From Halobaculum rubrum (GTDB taxonomy: Archaea; Halobacteriota; Halobacteria; Halobacteriales; Haloferacaceae): a DNA stretch of 64,000 nucleotides. Below, piece after piece: positions 51,578 to 60,267 of the stretch (positions are counted from its first letter, which is position 1; each line of letters starts with the position of its first letter). The notes below the pieces were generated by a model. The model worked only from the letters and a program-made list of their open reading frames with translations, was not told the origin of the DNA and searched no databases. The position numbers and the translations under genes were made by a program. The stretch lies in NCBI RefSeq assembly GCF_019880225.1, contig NZ_CP082284.1:558001-622000 (forward strand). Reading direction: 5' to 3'.

Positions 51578-52438
51578 TCAGTCGTCGAGGAACGCGCCCA
51601 ACTCCTCGCGATACCCCTCGGTCCGGTCGTGGGTGACCCAGTGGTAGGCGTCGTCGAGCCCGACGACCTCGGCGTCGCCGGCGACGGCGTCCGCGAGTCG
51701 GTCGGCGTTGTCGATCGGCTGGAGCACGTCGTCGGCGCCCCACAGACACAGCGTCTCGGCGGTTATCGCGCCGTAGTCGATGGACGTCGTGTGGTTGGTG
51801 TTCGTCGCGACGGCCGCCCGCGCCAGCGCCGTCCGGCCGCCCTCACGGGCCCACGGCGCCCGCATTCCGGCGACGAACCTCGGGTCCGCCTCGCCGTGGG
51901 CGCCCTCGTCGAACAGGAACGACAGCTTCTCCTCGAACTCGTCGTCGTCCCACCCCTCGACGACGCCGGGGACGCCCAGGGAGTTGATGAACTCGACCGG
52001 CCACGAGTCGAAGCAGGCGGCGTTCGACACCGCCAGCTTCCGCACGTGCCGGGGACGCGCGGCGGCGTAGCGGAGCGCGACCCCGCCGCCGATGTCGTGG
52101 GCGACGAGGTCGACCTCGTCGGACGCCGACTCCGCGACGAGATCGGCGAGGACGCTCGTCTGGGCTCGGACCGACCGGTCGAAGTCGTCGCTTCGCTGGG
52201 AGTTGCCGTAGCCGACGAGGTCGGGCGCGATCACGTGGCGGTCCTCCGCGATCGCGGGGGCGATCCCCCGCCAGAGGAACGACCACGTCGGGATACCGTG
52301 AAGGAAGATCACCGGCGGCCCCCGGTTGTCGCGCCCGGCCTCGTAGTACGCCACGTCGAGTTCGCGCCCGTCGACGACCGCCGTCGTCGTCGACTGGGCG
52401 GCCGTCCACGCCTCGTGATCCGCGTCGAGTGCGACCAT
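51578..52438 (-). CDS. Alpha/beta hydrolase (haloalkane dehalogenase/epoxide hydrolase type)
   Basis: A 286-residue alpha/beta-fold hydrolase. Oxyanion loop IFLHGIPTWSFLWRG, nucleophile motif LVAHDIGGGVALRY with Asp rather than Ser, and the catalytic His in AYHWVTHD. The Asp nucleophile marks the haloalkane dehalogenase/epoxide hydrolase group instead of esterases. The ATG at 52438 starts the conserved domain; nine residues upstream are not conserved. Lies between the two acyl-CoA dehydrogenase genes, same strand, suggesting a shared role in acyl chain breakdown. Confidence 0.9.
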   Translation of the reverse strand: MVALDADHEAWTAAQSTTTAVVDGRELDVAYYEAGRDNRGPPVIFLHGIPTWSFLWRGIAPAIAEDRHVIAPDLVGYGNSQRSDDFDRSVRAQTSVLADLVAESASDEVDLVAHDIGGGVALRYAAARPRHVRKLAVSNAACFDSWPVEFINSLGVPGVVEGWDDDEFEEKLSFLFDEGAHGEADPRFVAGMRAPWAREGGRTALARAAVATNTNHTTSIDYGAITAETLCLWGADDVLQPIDNADRLADAVAGDAEVVGLDDAYHWVTHDRTEGYREELGAFLDD

Positions 52439-52534
52439 GGCAGTTCCGTCGCTCGGGGGGAACAAAAATCGGGGCGTCGGTCCGCGGCCGTCGCCACGCC
52501 GGGCCTCGGCGGGCGCCGAGCCGCCCTCGCGGAC

Positions 52535-53758
52535 CTACTTGCCCGGCTCGCCGTATCTGGTGACGTTCTCGAGCTCCGACTCGTCCACGTCGGCGAAGGC
52601 GTCGCGGGCGATGACGCGCCGGTGGACCTCGTCGGCGCCGTCGATGATCCGGAACTGCCGGACCGACTCGTAGAAGTCGCCGATCGGGAGGTCCTTCCCG
52701 ATCCCGTTGCCCCCACACAGCTGGAGCGCGGTGTCGACGATCTCCTGTACCGTGTTGGCGGCGAACGTCTTGCTCATCGCCACCTGCACCCGCCCTTCCT
52801 CGCCGCGGTCGATCCGGTCGGCCGCGTCGCGAACCATCGTCCGCACGGCGTGGAGTTCGGTCTCGGCGTCGGCCACGTCGTGACGGACGGCCTGTTTGTC
52901 GGCGATCGGCCCGCCGAACGCCTCCCGCTCGCTCGTGTACGCCTTCGCCACGTCGAGCGCGCGCTCGGCCATGCCCGCAAAGCGCATGCAGTGGGTGAGC
53001 CGCGCGGGGCCGAGCCGCTGTTGGGCGTGGGCGAACCCCTGGTTCAGAGTCCCGAGCAGGTTCTCCTCGGGGACGCGCACGCCGTCGTACTCGATCTCCG
53101 CGTGGCCGACGCCGGTCACCTCGCCGCCCACGTGGGGAACGTCGCGGACGACGTTCACGCCGGGCGTGTCGGCGGGGACGAGGAACAGCGACGTGCCCTC
53201 GTACGGGTGCGCGTCGGGGTCGGTGCGGGCCATCACGATCAGCACGTCCGCCTCGGTGCCCCCGGTGGTCCACCACTTGTGGCCGTCGATGACCCACTCG
53301 TCGCCCTCCTTTTCGGCGCTGGTGCGGATCATCTTCGGGTCCGAGCCGCCGCCCTGCATCGGCTCGGTCATCGAGAACCCCGAGGAGATCTCGCCGGCGA
53401 CGAGCGGGCGGAGCCACCGCTCCTGCTGCTCGTCGGTGCCCAGCAGCTCCAGGGTGTGCATGTTGCCCTCGTCGGGCGCGTCGACGCGGCAGGCGGCCGC
53501 ACCCAGCAGCGACCGCCCGGCCTGCTCGAACATGGGGAGCACGTCCCGGAAGTCCATCCCCATGCCGCCGAACTCCTCGCCGATCTGCGGGCAGAACACG
53601 TCGTATGCGCGGGCCGCCTCCCGGAGGTCGGCGAGCTGCTCGTCGCTCACGGGGCCGTTCCCGAGCACCTCCCGCTCCACCGGGATGACTTCCTCCTCGA
53701 CGAACTCGCGCGTCCGCTCGGCGAGCGCGTCCGCCGCCTCGCTGTCGTCGTACTCCAT
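52535..53758 (-). CDS. ACAD10/11-type acyl-CoA dehydrogenase
   Basis: A 407-residue acyl-CoA dehydrogenase of the ACAD10/ACAD11 subgroup. Beyond the common FAD motifs (GFSMTEPMQGGGSDPKMI, DGHKWWTTGGTEADVLIVM) it has LTHCMRFAGMAERALDVAKAYTS, QLCGGNGIGKDLPIGDFY and FRIIDGADEVHRRVIA, the signature of that clade. In mammals these proteins are fused to an APH-like kinase domain; here the kinase is a separate gene, divergent and 122 bp away. Start taken as MEYDDSEAAD; the upstream frame extension covers the promoter of the neighbour. Likely acts on 4-hydroxyacyl- or related acyl-CoAs. Confidence 0.92.
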   Translation of the reverse strand: MEYDDSEAADALAERTREFVEEEVIPVEREVLGNGPVSDEQLADLREAARAYDVFCPQIGEEFGGMGMDFRDVLPMFEQAGRSLLGAAACRVDAPDEGNMHTLELLGTDEQQERWLRPLVAGEISSGFSMTEPMQGGGSDPKMIRTSAEKEGDEWVIDGHKWWTTGGTEADVLIVMARTDPDAHPYEGTSLFLVPADTPGVNVVRDVPHVGGEVTGVGHAEIEYDGVRVPEENLLGTLNQGFAHAQQRLGPARLTHCMRFAGMAERALDVAKAYTSEREAFGGPIADKQAVRHDVADAETELHAVRTMVRDAADRIDRGEEGRVQVAMSKTFAANTVQEIVDTALQLCGGNGIGKDLPIGDFYESVRQFRIIDGADEVHRRVIARDAFADVDESELENVTRYGEPGK

Positions 53759-53880
53759 ACCGAGAGGACCGACCGCCGGGGCAAAACAGTACCCCCGAAG
53801 GACCGCCGGAACCGCACGGCGTGGACGCGGTCGGTCCCCGACCCCCGGCGTTTTTCGTTCGGGGTGTGCAACCAATCTGC

Positions 53881-54951
53881 ATGTCCGACGACTCCGAGGC
53901 GTACGTCAGCCGCCTCGTCGACCCGCCCGCGCTGCGCGAGCGCCTCGCCGCCGAGTTAGGGCCGGTCGACGAGTTCGACGTGCGCCGCCACGCGGAGGGC
54001 CACTCCAACGAGACGCTGTTCGTCACCTACGGCGACCGCGGACTGGTCGTTCGGCGGCCGCCGCCCGGCGAGACCGCCGAGACGGCCCACGACGTGCTCC
54101 GGGAGTACCGCGTGCTTGACGCGCTGCAGGCCACCGCCGTACCGGTGCCCGAGACGGTGCTCGCGTGCGACGACCACGACGTGCTCGGCTCGGAGTTCTA
54201 CGTGATGGGGCGGACCGCGGGCGACGTGCTCCGCGACGACGAGCCCGAGCGCTTCGCCGCGCCCGAGCACCGCCGCCGCGTCGGCGAGGAACTCGTCGAC
54301 ACCCTCGCCGCGATCCACGCGGTCGACCCCGAGGCGGTCGGCCTCGGCGACTTCGGCCGCCCCGAAGGGTTCACCGAGCGCCAGGTGAATCGGTGGGCGA
54401 AACAGTTCCAGTGGGCGTTCGAGGTGACCGCCGAGGACCGCGAGGTCCCCGAGATCGCCGAGGTGACCGAGTGGCTGCGGGACAACTGCCCCGCCGACCA
54501 CGAGCACGCGCTCGTTCACGGGGATTACAAGCTCGACAACGTCATGTTCGCGCCGGGGACGCCCCCGGAGCTGGTCGCCGTCCTCGACTGGGAGCTGTCG
54601 GCGCTTGGCGACCCGCTCACGGATCTGGGCTGGATGCTCTCCTTCTGGCGCGACCCGGGCGACCCGGCGCCGGCGACGCCCGAGCTGACCTCGACGTTCA
54701 TGGAGCGCGACGGGTACCCAAGCCGTCGGGATCTCGTCGCGCGCTACGAGGACGCGTCCGGGATCGAGTACGAGCACGACCGCTTCTACCGCACGCTCGC
54801 GGTGTACAAGCTCGCCGCGCTGGGCGAGATGTTCTACCGCCGGTATCTGGAGGGCAACAGCGACGACCCGCTGTACCCGACGATGGAGACGCGGGTGCCG
54901 GCGCTCGCCGAGCGGTGCCTGCGGATCGTCGACGGCGAGGAGCCGCTGTAG
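53881..54951 (+). CDS. APH-like phosphotransferase (ACAD10/11 kinase-domain homologue)
   Basis: A 356-residue aminoglycoside-phosphotransferase-fold kinase. N-lobe SNETLFVTYGDRGLVVRRPP with the ATP-binding Arg/Lys strand, then VPVPETVLACDDHDVLGSEFYVMGRTAG, catalytic HALVHGDYKLDNVMF (HGDxxxxN) and metal-binding VLDWELSALGDPLTDLGW. These match the kinase domain of ACAD10/ACAD11 closely and not antibiotic kinases. It is divergent from the ACAD11-like gene and begins at the ATG after a TTTTTCG-rich promoter. Most likely it phosphorylates a hydroxyacyl substrate. Confidence 0.92.
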   Translation: MSDDSEAYVSRLVDPPALRERLAAELGPVDEFDVRRHAEGHSNETLFVTYGDRGLVVRRPPPGETAETAHDVLREYRVLDALQATAVPVPETVLACDDHDVLGSEFYVMGRTAGDVLRDDEPERFAAPEHRRRVGEELVDTLAAIHAVDPEAVGLGDFGRPEGFTERQVNRWAKQFQWAFEVTAEDREVPEIAEVTEWLRDNCPADHEHALVHGDYKLDNVMFAPGTPPELVAVLDWELSALGDPLTDLGWMLSFWRDPGDPAPATPELTSTFMERDGYPSRRDLVARYEDASGIEYEHDRFYRTLAVYKLAALGEMFYRRYLEGNSDDPLYPTMETRVPALAERCLRIVDGEEPL

Positions 54952-55056
54952 TCCGACGTCGGAATGCCATCCGCGCCGGTTCGTCCGCGGAGCCGTGTGC
55001 CGTCGTGACACGCGTCCGCCACGCGAACTAAGTCGACGGCGACCCTACGACGGAAC

Positions 55057-56028
55057 ATGACTCTCCGATCGAAGCTCACCTCGACCGCGAAGTACGTCGC
55101 GCTCGGCGCGGGCGCCAGCGTCGCCGCGACGCGCGCGCTGCGCGCGAAGGCGGGCGAACTCGAACCGCCCCTGGACGGCCGTCAGCGTCGCTACCGCTGG
55201 CGCGGGATGGACGTGGCCTACACCGAAGCCGGCGACGAGGACGACGGGACGCTCGTCCTCCTCCACGGGATCAACGCCGCCGGCTCCGCGGGCGAGTGGC
55301 GCGAGGTGTTCGACGCCCTCGCCGCGGAGTACCACGTCGTCGCCCCGGACCTCCCCGGGTTCGGTCGCTCGGATCGGCCGCCGCTGCGCTACTCGGCGGC
55401 GCTGTACGAGGACTTCGTCCGCGACTTCCTCGCGGAGTACGACGAGCCGCGCGTCGTCGCCTCGTCGCTGACGGCGGCGTACGTCGTCGGCGTCGCCGAA
55501 GACCTCGATCTCGCCGATCTCACCCTCGTGTGTCCGACCGCGATCGCCGGCCCCGAGCCACCCAAGACCGCCGTCCGCGAGCTGATCCGGGCGCCGATCG
55601 TCGGCGACGCGGTCTTCGGACTGCTGGCGTCGAAGCCCTCGATCGCCTACTTCAACGCCGATCACGGCTACTGGGACCCCGAGAAGGCCGGCGAGGAGTG
55701 GCAGGCGTACGAATGGCGCACGACGCATCAGAAGAACGCCCGCTTCGCTCCCGCGTCGTTCGTCTCCGGGTTCCTGAACAGCGAGGTGGACCTCGCGGGC
55801 GCGCTCGCGGCCCTCGACGCGCCGACGACGATCGTGTGGGGACGCGAGGCCGACCTCCCGCCGCTGTCGGAGGGCCGGGACCTCGCGGACGCGGCCGGCT
55901 GCGAGCTGGTCGTGTTCGACGACGCGATGTTGCTCCCGCACGTCGAGTTCGGCGACCAGTTCGTCGGCGTCGTCGCGGGCGAGCGACCCGACGAGACGGT
56001 GACGATCGAGCAGGACGAGCGGGCGTGA
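55057..56028 (+). CDS. Alpha/beta hydrolase
   Basis: A 323-residue alpha/beta hydrolase with a hydrophobic, Ala-rich N-terminus (KYVALGAGASVAATRALRAKAGEL) that may contact the membrane. LVLLHGINAAGSAGEWREVFDAL is the oxyanion loop, RVVASSLTAAYVVGVAEDL carries a probable Ser nucleophile (ASSLTA instead of GxSxG), and LLPHVEFGDQF supplies the His. Lies 106 bp after the kinase gene on the same strand; probably part of the acyl-CoA gene block but its substrate is unknown. Confidence 0.88.
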   Translation: MTLRSKLTSTAKYVALGAGASVAATRALRAKAGELEPPLDGRQRRYRWRGMDVAYTEAGDEDDGTLVLLHGINAAGSAGEWREVFDALAAEYHVVAPDLPGFGRSDRPPLRYSAALYEDFVRDFLAEYDEPRVVASSLTAAYVVGVAEDLDLADLTLVCPTAIAGPEPPKTAVRELIRAPIVGDAVFGLLASKPSIAYFNADHGYWDPEKAGEEWQAYEWRTTHQKNARFAPASFVSGFLNSEVDLAGALAALDAPTTIVWGREADLPPLSEGRDLADAAGCELVVFDDAMLLPHVEFGDQFVGVVAGERPDETVTIEQDERA

Positions 56029-56084
56029 GAAGTAAGAAGTAACCGACCGGCGAAAACGGAGCTCCGTCGTCGAGTCCGATCCCC

Positions 56085-56480
56085 TCAGGCCGGCCGGAAC
56101 ACGATCAGCCGGTTCCCGGTGGCGTCGTTTCGCTCCACGTCGGGACGGACGGCGGTTCCGATCTCGACTTCCTCGGCCGACAGATCGCGGACGATGCCGG
56201 TGAGACGGACCGAGCCGAACCCGACGACCGCCGTGACGTACGGCGGCTCCTCGCCGAAGCCGGAGGGCGCGACGTGAACCTCCGAGAACGTCGCGACCTC
56301 CCCCGTCTCCGGCAGCGGCTCCTCGGAGAGGTCGGTGCTCCCACAGTCGGGACACACGCGCCGCGGCGGGAGCGAGCCGTGACCGTTCGCACACTCGATG
56401 AAGTACCCGCCGTCCGCGAGCGCGTCCGCCCACTCGTCGTACCCGGTGTTCGCCGGTGGGTCGGGATCCGATTCGCTCAT
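56085..56480 (-). CDS. DUF35 OB-fold/zinc-ribbon protein, thiolase partner
   Basis: A 131-residue acyl-CoA-associated OB-fold protein. The zinc ribbon FIECANGHGSLPPRRVCPDCGSTDLSEEPL precedes the OB domain (GEVATFSEVHVAPSGFGEEPPYVTAVVGFGSVRLTGIVRDL). In archaea DUF35 proteins bind thiolase and HMG-CoA synthase in one complex. Its start overlaps the thiolase stop by 4 bp (56477-56480), so translation is coupled and a 1:1 complex is likely. Confidence 0.93.
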   Translation of the reverse strand: MSESDPDPPANTGYDEWADALADGGYFIECANGHGSLPPRRVCPDCGSTDLSEEPLPETGEVATFSEVHVAPSGFGEEPPYVTAVVGFGSVRLTGIVRDLSAEEVEIGTAVRPDVERNDATGNRLIVFRPA

Positions 56481-57643
56481 TCGGCCACCTCCAGCACGTG
56501 GACGACGGCGCTGGCGACCGTCCCGCCCGCGTTGTGGGTGAGCCCGACCGTCGCGTCGGGGACGGCGTCGCTGTTCGGATGATCGCCGCGGAGTAGGCGC
56601 GTCATCTCGGCGATCTGCGAGCCGCCGGTCGCGCCGACCGGGTGACCCTTCGCCTTCAGGCCGCCCGAGAGGTTCACCGGGAGGTCGCCGTCGCGGGTGG
56701 TGTCGCCGCGGCGCGCGGCGCCGATCCCCTCGCCGGGGTCGAAGAAGTCCAGCGCCTCAAGCGCCATCACCTCCGCGATGGTGAAGCAGTCGTGCACCTC
56801 CGCGAGATCGACCTCGTCGCTGGCGACGCCGGCGTCGCCGTACGCCTCGGCGGCCGCGTCGGCGGCCGCGGGCGTCCGGGCCATGTCGGTGCGGTCCTGC
56901 AGCGCCGCGCGGTCGCCGCCCTGTCCGGTTCCGGTGATCGCGACCGGCGCGTCCAGGTCGTGCTCCGCGGCGTACTCCTCGGAGACGAGCACGACCGCGC
57001 TCGCGCCGTCGGTGATCGGACAGGCGTCGAACAGGTGCAGCGGCGAGGCCACCGGCGGCGAGTCCATCGCCTGTTCGACGGTGATCTCCCGCTGATACTG
57101 CGCGTACTCGTTGTTCACGGCGTTGGCGTGGTTCTTCGCCGCGACGTGGGCCAGGTCCTCGCGGTCGCCGCCGTACTCGTCGAAGTAGGCGCGCGCCATC
57201 AGCGCGTACGCGCCGGGGAAGGTGACGCCGGCGCGAACCTCGAACAGCTCGTCGGCGGCGACCGCCAGCGACTCGGTCACCTCCGCCGTCGAGAGGTTCG
57301 TCATCCGCTCCATCCCGCCGGCGAGCATCACGTCGTTTTCCCCGGAACGGACCGCGCGAACGGCCTCCCGGACGGCGACGCCCGCCGACGCGCACGCTTC
57401 CTCGTAGCGCGTACCGGCACACCGCAGGCCCGCCGCTTCGGTCACGATCGGCGCCTGGTGCCCCTGGCGCTCGGCGAGCGCGCCCATGAAGTTGCCGTAG
57501 TTGAGATGCTCCACGTCGTCGCCGGCGACGCCGGCGTCGGAAAGCGCCGCGAGCGCCGCCTCCGCGAACAGGTCCCGACCGGTCCGCCCGGCGTGCTCGC
57601 CGAACGGCGTCAGCCCGACCCCCGCGACTCGTACTCCGGTCAT
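56477..57643 (-). CDS. Thiolase family protein (acetyl-CoA acetyltransferase-like)
   Basis: A 388-residue thiolase. The acyl-binding Cys sits in TRYEEACASAGVAVREAVRAV, and the C-terminal catalytic part has EVHDCFTIAEVMALEALDFF and LKAKGHPVGATGGSQIAEM, the archaeal/SCPx-like thiolase pattern with HDCF in place of NEAF. It uses the DUF35 partner encoded next to it. Start is MTGVRVAGVGLTPFGEH; the nine residues upstream are not family-like. It may make or cleave acetoacetyl-CoA for the mevalonate or beta-oxidation route. Confidence 0.94.
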   Translation of the reverse strand: MTGVRVAGVGLTPFGEHAGRTGRDLFAEAALAALSDAGVAGDDVEHLNYGNFMGALAERQGHQAPIVTEAAGLRCAGTRYEEACASAGVAVREAVRAVRSGENDVMLAGGMERMTNLSTAEVTESLAVAADELFEVRAGVTFPGAYALMARAYFDEYGGDREDLAHVAAKNHANAVNNEYAQYQREITVEQAMDSPPVASPLHLFDACPITDGASAVVLVSEEYAAEHDLDAPVAITGTGQGGDRAALQDRTDMARTPAAADAAAEAYGDAGVASDEVDLAEVHDCFTIAEVMALEALDFFDPGEGIGAARRGDTTRDGDLPVNLSGGLKAKGHPVGATGGSQIAEMTRLLRGDHPNSDAVPDATVGLTHNAGGTVASAVVHVLEVAE

Positions 57644-57841
57644 GTTCGTGGGTGCTCGCCCGCGGGGCAAAGACCTGCCGGAGTTTCGCGTCGTCGCCGT
57701 CGCTTGGCGGTGTTTTCACTCGGATACGGGTTGTCGTTTCGACGGAAGGCGGGCGTCGCGGTCGGCGGCGACACAGCTGTCGCTCGCGGGCGTGAGAACG
57801 GTGAGAACGGGGCGGAGCGTTCCGACCGCGGAGCGTCCGGG

Positions 57842-58372
57842 TTACCGAACGAGCAGGTCCTCGCCCGTCTCCACGACGACGCGGAACGGCGGGGACATCT
57901 TGTTGTACGCGCGACGGAACGCCTCCTTCACGGCGTCGGCCTGGTCGACGTCGACGTAGGCGGTGAAGACGGTCTCGCCGGCGTTCATGCGGGCGGCGGT
58001 CCCCACGGGCTTGCCGAACGCCTGGCGCATCCCGTCGGAGACGCGGTCCGCGCCCGCGCCGGTCGCCTGCTTGTTCTCGCGCAGGATCTGGTGCGGGAAC
58101 TTGCGGAGGACCATCTTGTAGTTCCCCTCGCCGAGTTCACGGATGAGGTGACGGTTGGCCGACAGACGCGCCGACTCCAGCGAGTCGTGTCGGATCTGGA
58201 CGTCCTCCTCGGTGACCAGCGAGATGTGGACCGGGTAGTCCCCGGGGTCCTTGGTCAGGTCGCCCATGTTGTGCTGTGCGATCTTCGAGCCCGGAATGCC
58301 GGTGACGTAGTCCCGCCGCGTGTACGACGGTTTGTCGATCTTCCGGTACATGGAGGCCGGTTTGTCGGACAT
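57842..58372 (-). CDS. rpl10e: Large ribosomal subunit protein uL16 (L10e)
   Basis: A 176-residue archaeal L10e/uL16. [28 protein letters not shown] at the N-terminus, [34 protein letters not shown] and [36 protein letters not shown] are fully typical; it sits near the peptidyl transferase centre. A TATA-like CTTTAACC lies about 30-38 nt upstream. It is transcribed alone, away from the main ribosomal clusters, which is usual. The 198 bp downstream of it (57644-57841) show no gene. Confidence 0.98.
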   Translation of the reverse strand: MSDKPASMYRKIDKPSYTRRDYVTGIPGSKIAQHNMGDLTKDPGDYPVHISLVTEEDVQIRHDSLESARLSANRHLIRELGEGNYKMVLRKFPHQILRENKQATGAGADRVSDGMRQAFGKPVGTAARMNAGETVFTAYVDVDQADAVKEAFRRAYNKMSPPFRVVVETGEDLLVR

Positions 58373-58455
58373 GGTTACTTGTCCGAGTCGACGGCGGTGG
58401 CGTGGTTAAAGCCTACGTTTCGCCGGTCCGACGTGCTCGGGCCTCACAGGCCGCG

Positions 58456-59205
58456 TCACTCGTCGGCCGCGGGGCGGTCCGCCGTCCCCTCCGGCGGGTC
58501 GGCGGCGACGTGCTCGAGTCCCTCCTCCGCGAGCAGGTCGCGGGCGCGGTCGGTGATCGACGGCGCGAGGAGGATTCCGCGGACCGCCGTTCCGTCGGGC
58601 TCCTCGCGTTCGACGGCGCTGACGTACCGGGCGAGCTGGCCCGCCGCGTCGGGGCCGACCCGCCGCCGCTTCAGCTCGACGACGACCGGGCGTCCCTCGG
58701 CGTCGCGGCCGAACACGTCGATCGGGCCGGCGTCGGACTCGCGCTCGGTCGCCAGCGGCTCGAAGCCCGGCTCCACGAGCCCCGGGTCGGCGACCACGCG
58801 CTCCTTGAGGTCGGCCTCGCTGCCGACGACCTCGACCGACCGGCCGCCGGTGACGCCGTAGGCGGCGAGCTGATCAACCGCGGAGAACCACACGTCGAGC
58901 GTCTCCGCGGGCGACGTGCGCACGCTGCGCACGCGCAGGCGCCCGTCCCGCACCGCCGCGCGGTGTTCGCTCCCCGGCGGCTGCCAGTTCACGGGAGTGC
59001 GTCCCTCGTCGGTGTGTACCAGCGCCGAGCCGTCCGGCTTGAGCACGAGCAGCCGCGCGCCCGGTCCCAACGAGGAGGCGGCGCGGCCGTCGTACTCGAC
59101 CGTACAGGTGCCGAACAGCGTGACCAAGTCGCCGCGGTCGAACGCCGACTCCAGCTCCCACAGCGCCTCGCGGTGTGCCGGCTCGTGGAGCGTCGTCGCC
59201 GTCAC
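58456..59205 (-). CDS. nucS: Endonuclease NucS
   Basis: A 249-residue NucS/EndoMS endonuclease that cuts mismatched or branched DNA with PCNA. The N-terminal beta-rich DNA-binding domain (LVTLFGTCTVEYDGRAASSLGPGARLLVLKPDGSALVHTDEGRTPVNWQPPG) is followed by the PD-(D/E)xK nuclease (PIDVFGRDAEGRPVVVELKRRRVGPDAAGQLARYV) with Asp, Glu and Lys in place. I chose GTG at 59205 because the family starts there; the 28 residues upstream are unlike NucS. MutS is also encoded in this window, as in other haloarchaea carrying both systems. Confidence 0.93.
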   Translation of the reverse strand: MTATTLHEPAHREALWELESAFDRGDLVTLFGTCTVEYDGRAASSLGPGARLLVLKPDGSALVHTDEGRTPVNWQPPGSEHRAAVRDGRLRVRSVRTSPAETLDVWFSAVDQLAAYGVTGGRSVEVVGSEADLKERVVADPGLVEPGFEPLATERESDAGPIDVFGRDAEGRPVVVELKRRRVGPDAAGQLARYVSAVEREEPDGTAVRGILLAPSITDRARDLLAEEGLEHVAADPPEGTADRPAADE

Positions 59206-59423
59206 CCCGACCACCGCCGTCTCGTGTTCACGTTGGAGGATCCGACACGGGCGAAAATAAGCGACGCGCTGACGACCGCTGCACCACACGTCGTGCGGGT
59301 CGACGCGCCGGGGTCGCCGCCGGGGTTGTCGCTGTCGCTATCGTCCGCGCCGTCGCTGACGAGCGACCGAAGTCCCGTCGCGTTCGGACGGACCGAACGG
59401 CACGGCGGTCGCTCGCTGTCGGG

Positions 59424-59461
59424 TGAAAAACGGTGAAAACTGCGGTACGGTCTCTCGACCG
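59424..59461 (-). terminator. cspA terminator
   Basis: Past the cold-shock gene stop the minus strand reads CGGTC-GAGA-GACCG (arms 59457-59461 and 59448-59452), then GTTTTCACCGTTTTTCACC (59424-59440), a stem-loop followed by T tracts. The rest of the gap to nucS (59206-59423) shows no gene. Confidence 0.55.
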
Positions 59462-59474
59462 ACTCGTCGGAACC

Positions 59475-59669
59475 TTACAGGCGCTGCAGGTTCTTCGCGC
59501 GGGGGCCCTTCTCGGCCTCCTCGATGTCGAACTCGACTTCCTGCCCTTCCTCAAGGTCAGGACCGCCAACGTCCTCCATGTGGAAGAACACGTCCTCGTC
59601 CGCGTCCTCAGTCTCGATGAATCCGTAGCCGCCGGTGTCGTTGAAGAAGTCGACCTTCCCAGTTGCCAT
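59475..59669 (-). CDS. cspA: Cold-shock domain protein
   Basis: A 64-residue single cold-shock domain, MATGKVDFFNDTGGYGFIETEDADEDVFFHMEDVGGPD..., with RNP1 (GGYGFIE) and RNP2 (DVFFH) motifs intact. It is acidic for its family, as expected in a haloarchaeon. Nucleic-acid chaperone in the cytoplasm. A TATA-like GGTTAACC is 23-30 nt upstream, so the mRNA is probably leaderless. Confidence 0.96.
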   Translation of the reverse strand: MATGKVDFFNDTGGYGFIETEDADEDVFFHMEDVGGPDLEEGQEVEFDIEEAEKGPRAKNLQRL

Positions 59670-59811
59670 ACACGGTACGAGCGGCGGGCAACGGTTAACC
59701 CTTCCGAGTCATCGGTGCGCGTGTGAACGACCCACTCGCGTCGGCGAATTCGCGTCCGTGCGGGACACGAACAGCCCGTTCGTTGCGATTCGGCCGGTGC
59801 CGACCCCGCGA

Positions 59812-60126
59812 TCAGTCGACGACGACGTCCTCCTCGAGGACGACGCGCTCGGCGGCGTCCATGTCGGCGAACGTCTCGGCGTCGGCGGCGACCTCGCGGC
59901 CGAGGTCGGAGTCGAACGCCGCCGCCATCGTCTCGTCGTCCGGGAAGTACAGCTCCGCGAGCGCGTCGTACGACGCCGACTCCGGATCCGCCGGGAACGA
60001 GACGGTGTACCGCTCCAGTCCGGGGAGATCCGCTGCAAGCGACGCGTGCTCATCGCGGTAGTACTGCCGGAACTCCTCGAACGACCGGTCCGCGCTCCGA
60101 CTGAGCGTGATCGCGAGCTTCGTCAT
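59812..60126 (-). CDS. EthD-domain protein
   Basis: A 104-residue ferredoxin-like (dimeric alpha/beta barrel) protein of the EthD group: KLAITLSRSADRSFEEFRQYYRDEHASLAADLPGLERYTVSFP, then an acidic second half (AELYFPDDETMAAAFDSDLGREVAADAETFADMDAAERV). EthD proteins assist monooxygenase or reductase reactions; no such partner is nearby. It starts at the ATG because the domain begins there. Function within this organism is unknown. Confidence 0.82.
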   Translation of the reverse strand: MTKLAITLSRSADRSFEEFRQYYRDEHASLAADLPGLERYTVSFPADPESASYDALAELYFPDDETMAAAFDSDLGREVAADAETFADMDAAERVVLEEDVVVD

Positions 60127-60267
60127 AGTCCGGTTCGGCTTCGCCGAGCGGGGGCATAAGATCCGCGGGAAAAACGACTTTTCCCGACAATTAGTCCGAG
60201 ACTACCGGAATCCACGAGCGGTGTCCCTTCCGAGGGGGTCGCTCGAACCGAGCTGTAGTCGGGTAAC

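Noticed and set aside
53881-54951. Aminoglycoside antibiotic resistance kinase
   Set aside because: The HGDYKLDN and VLDWELSALGDPLTDL motifs and the ACAD11-like neighbour place it with acyl-CoA metabolism, not antibiotic resistance.
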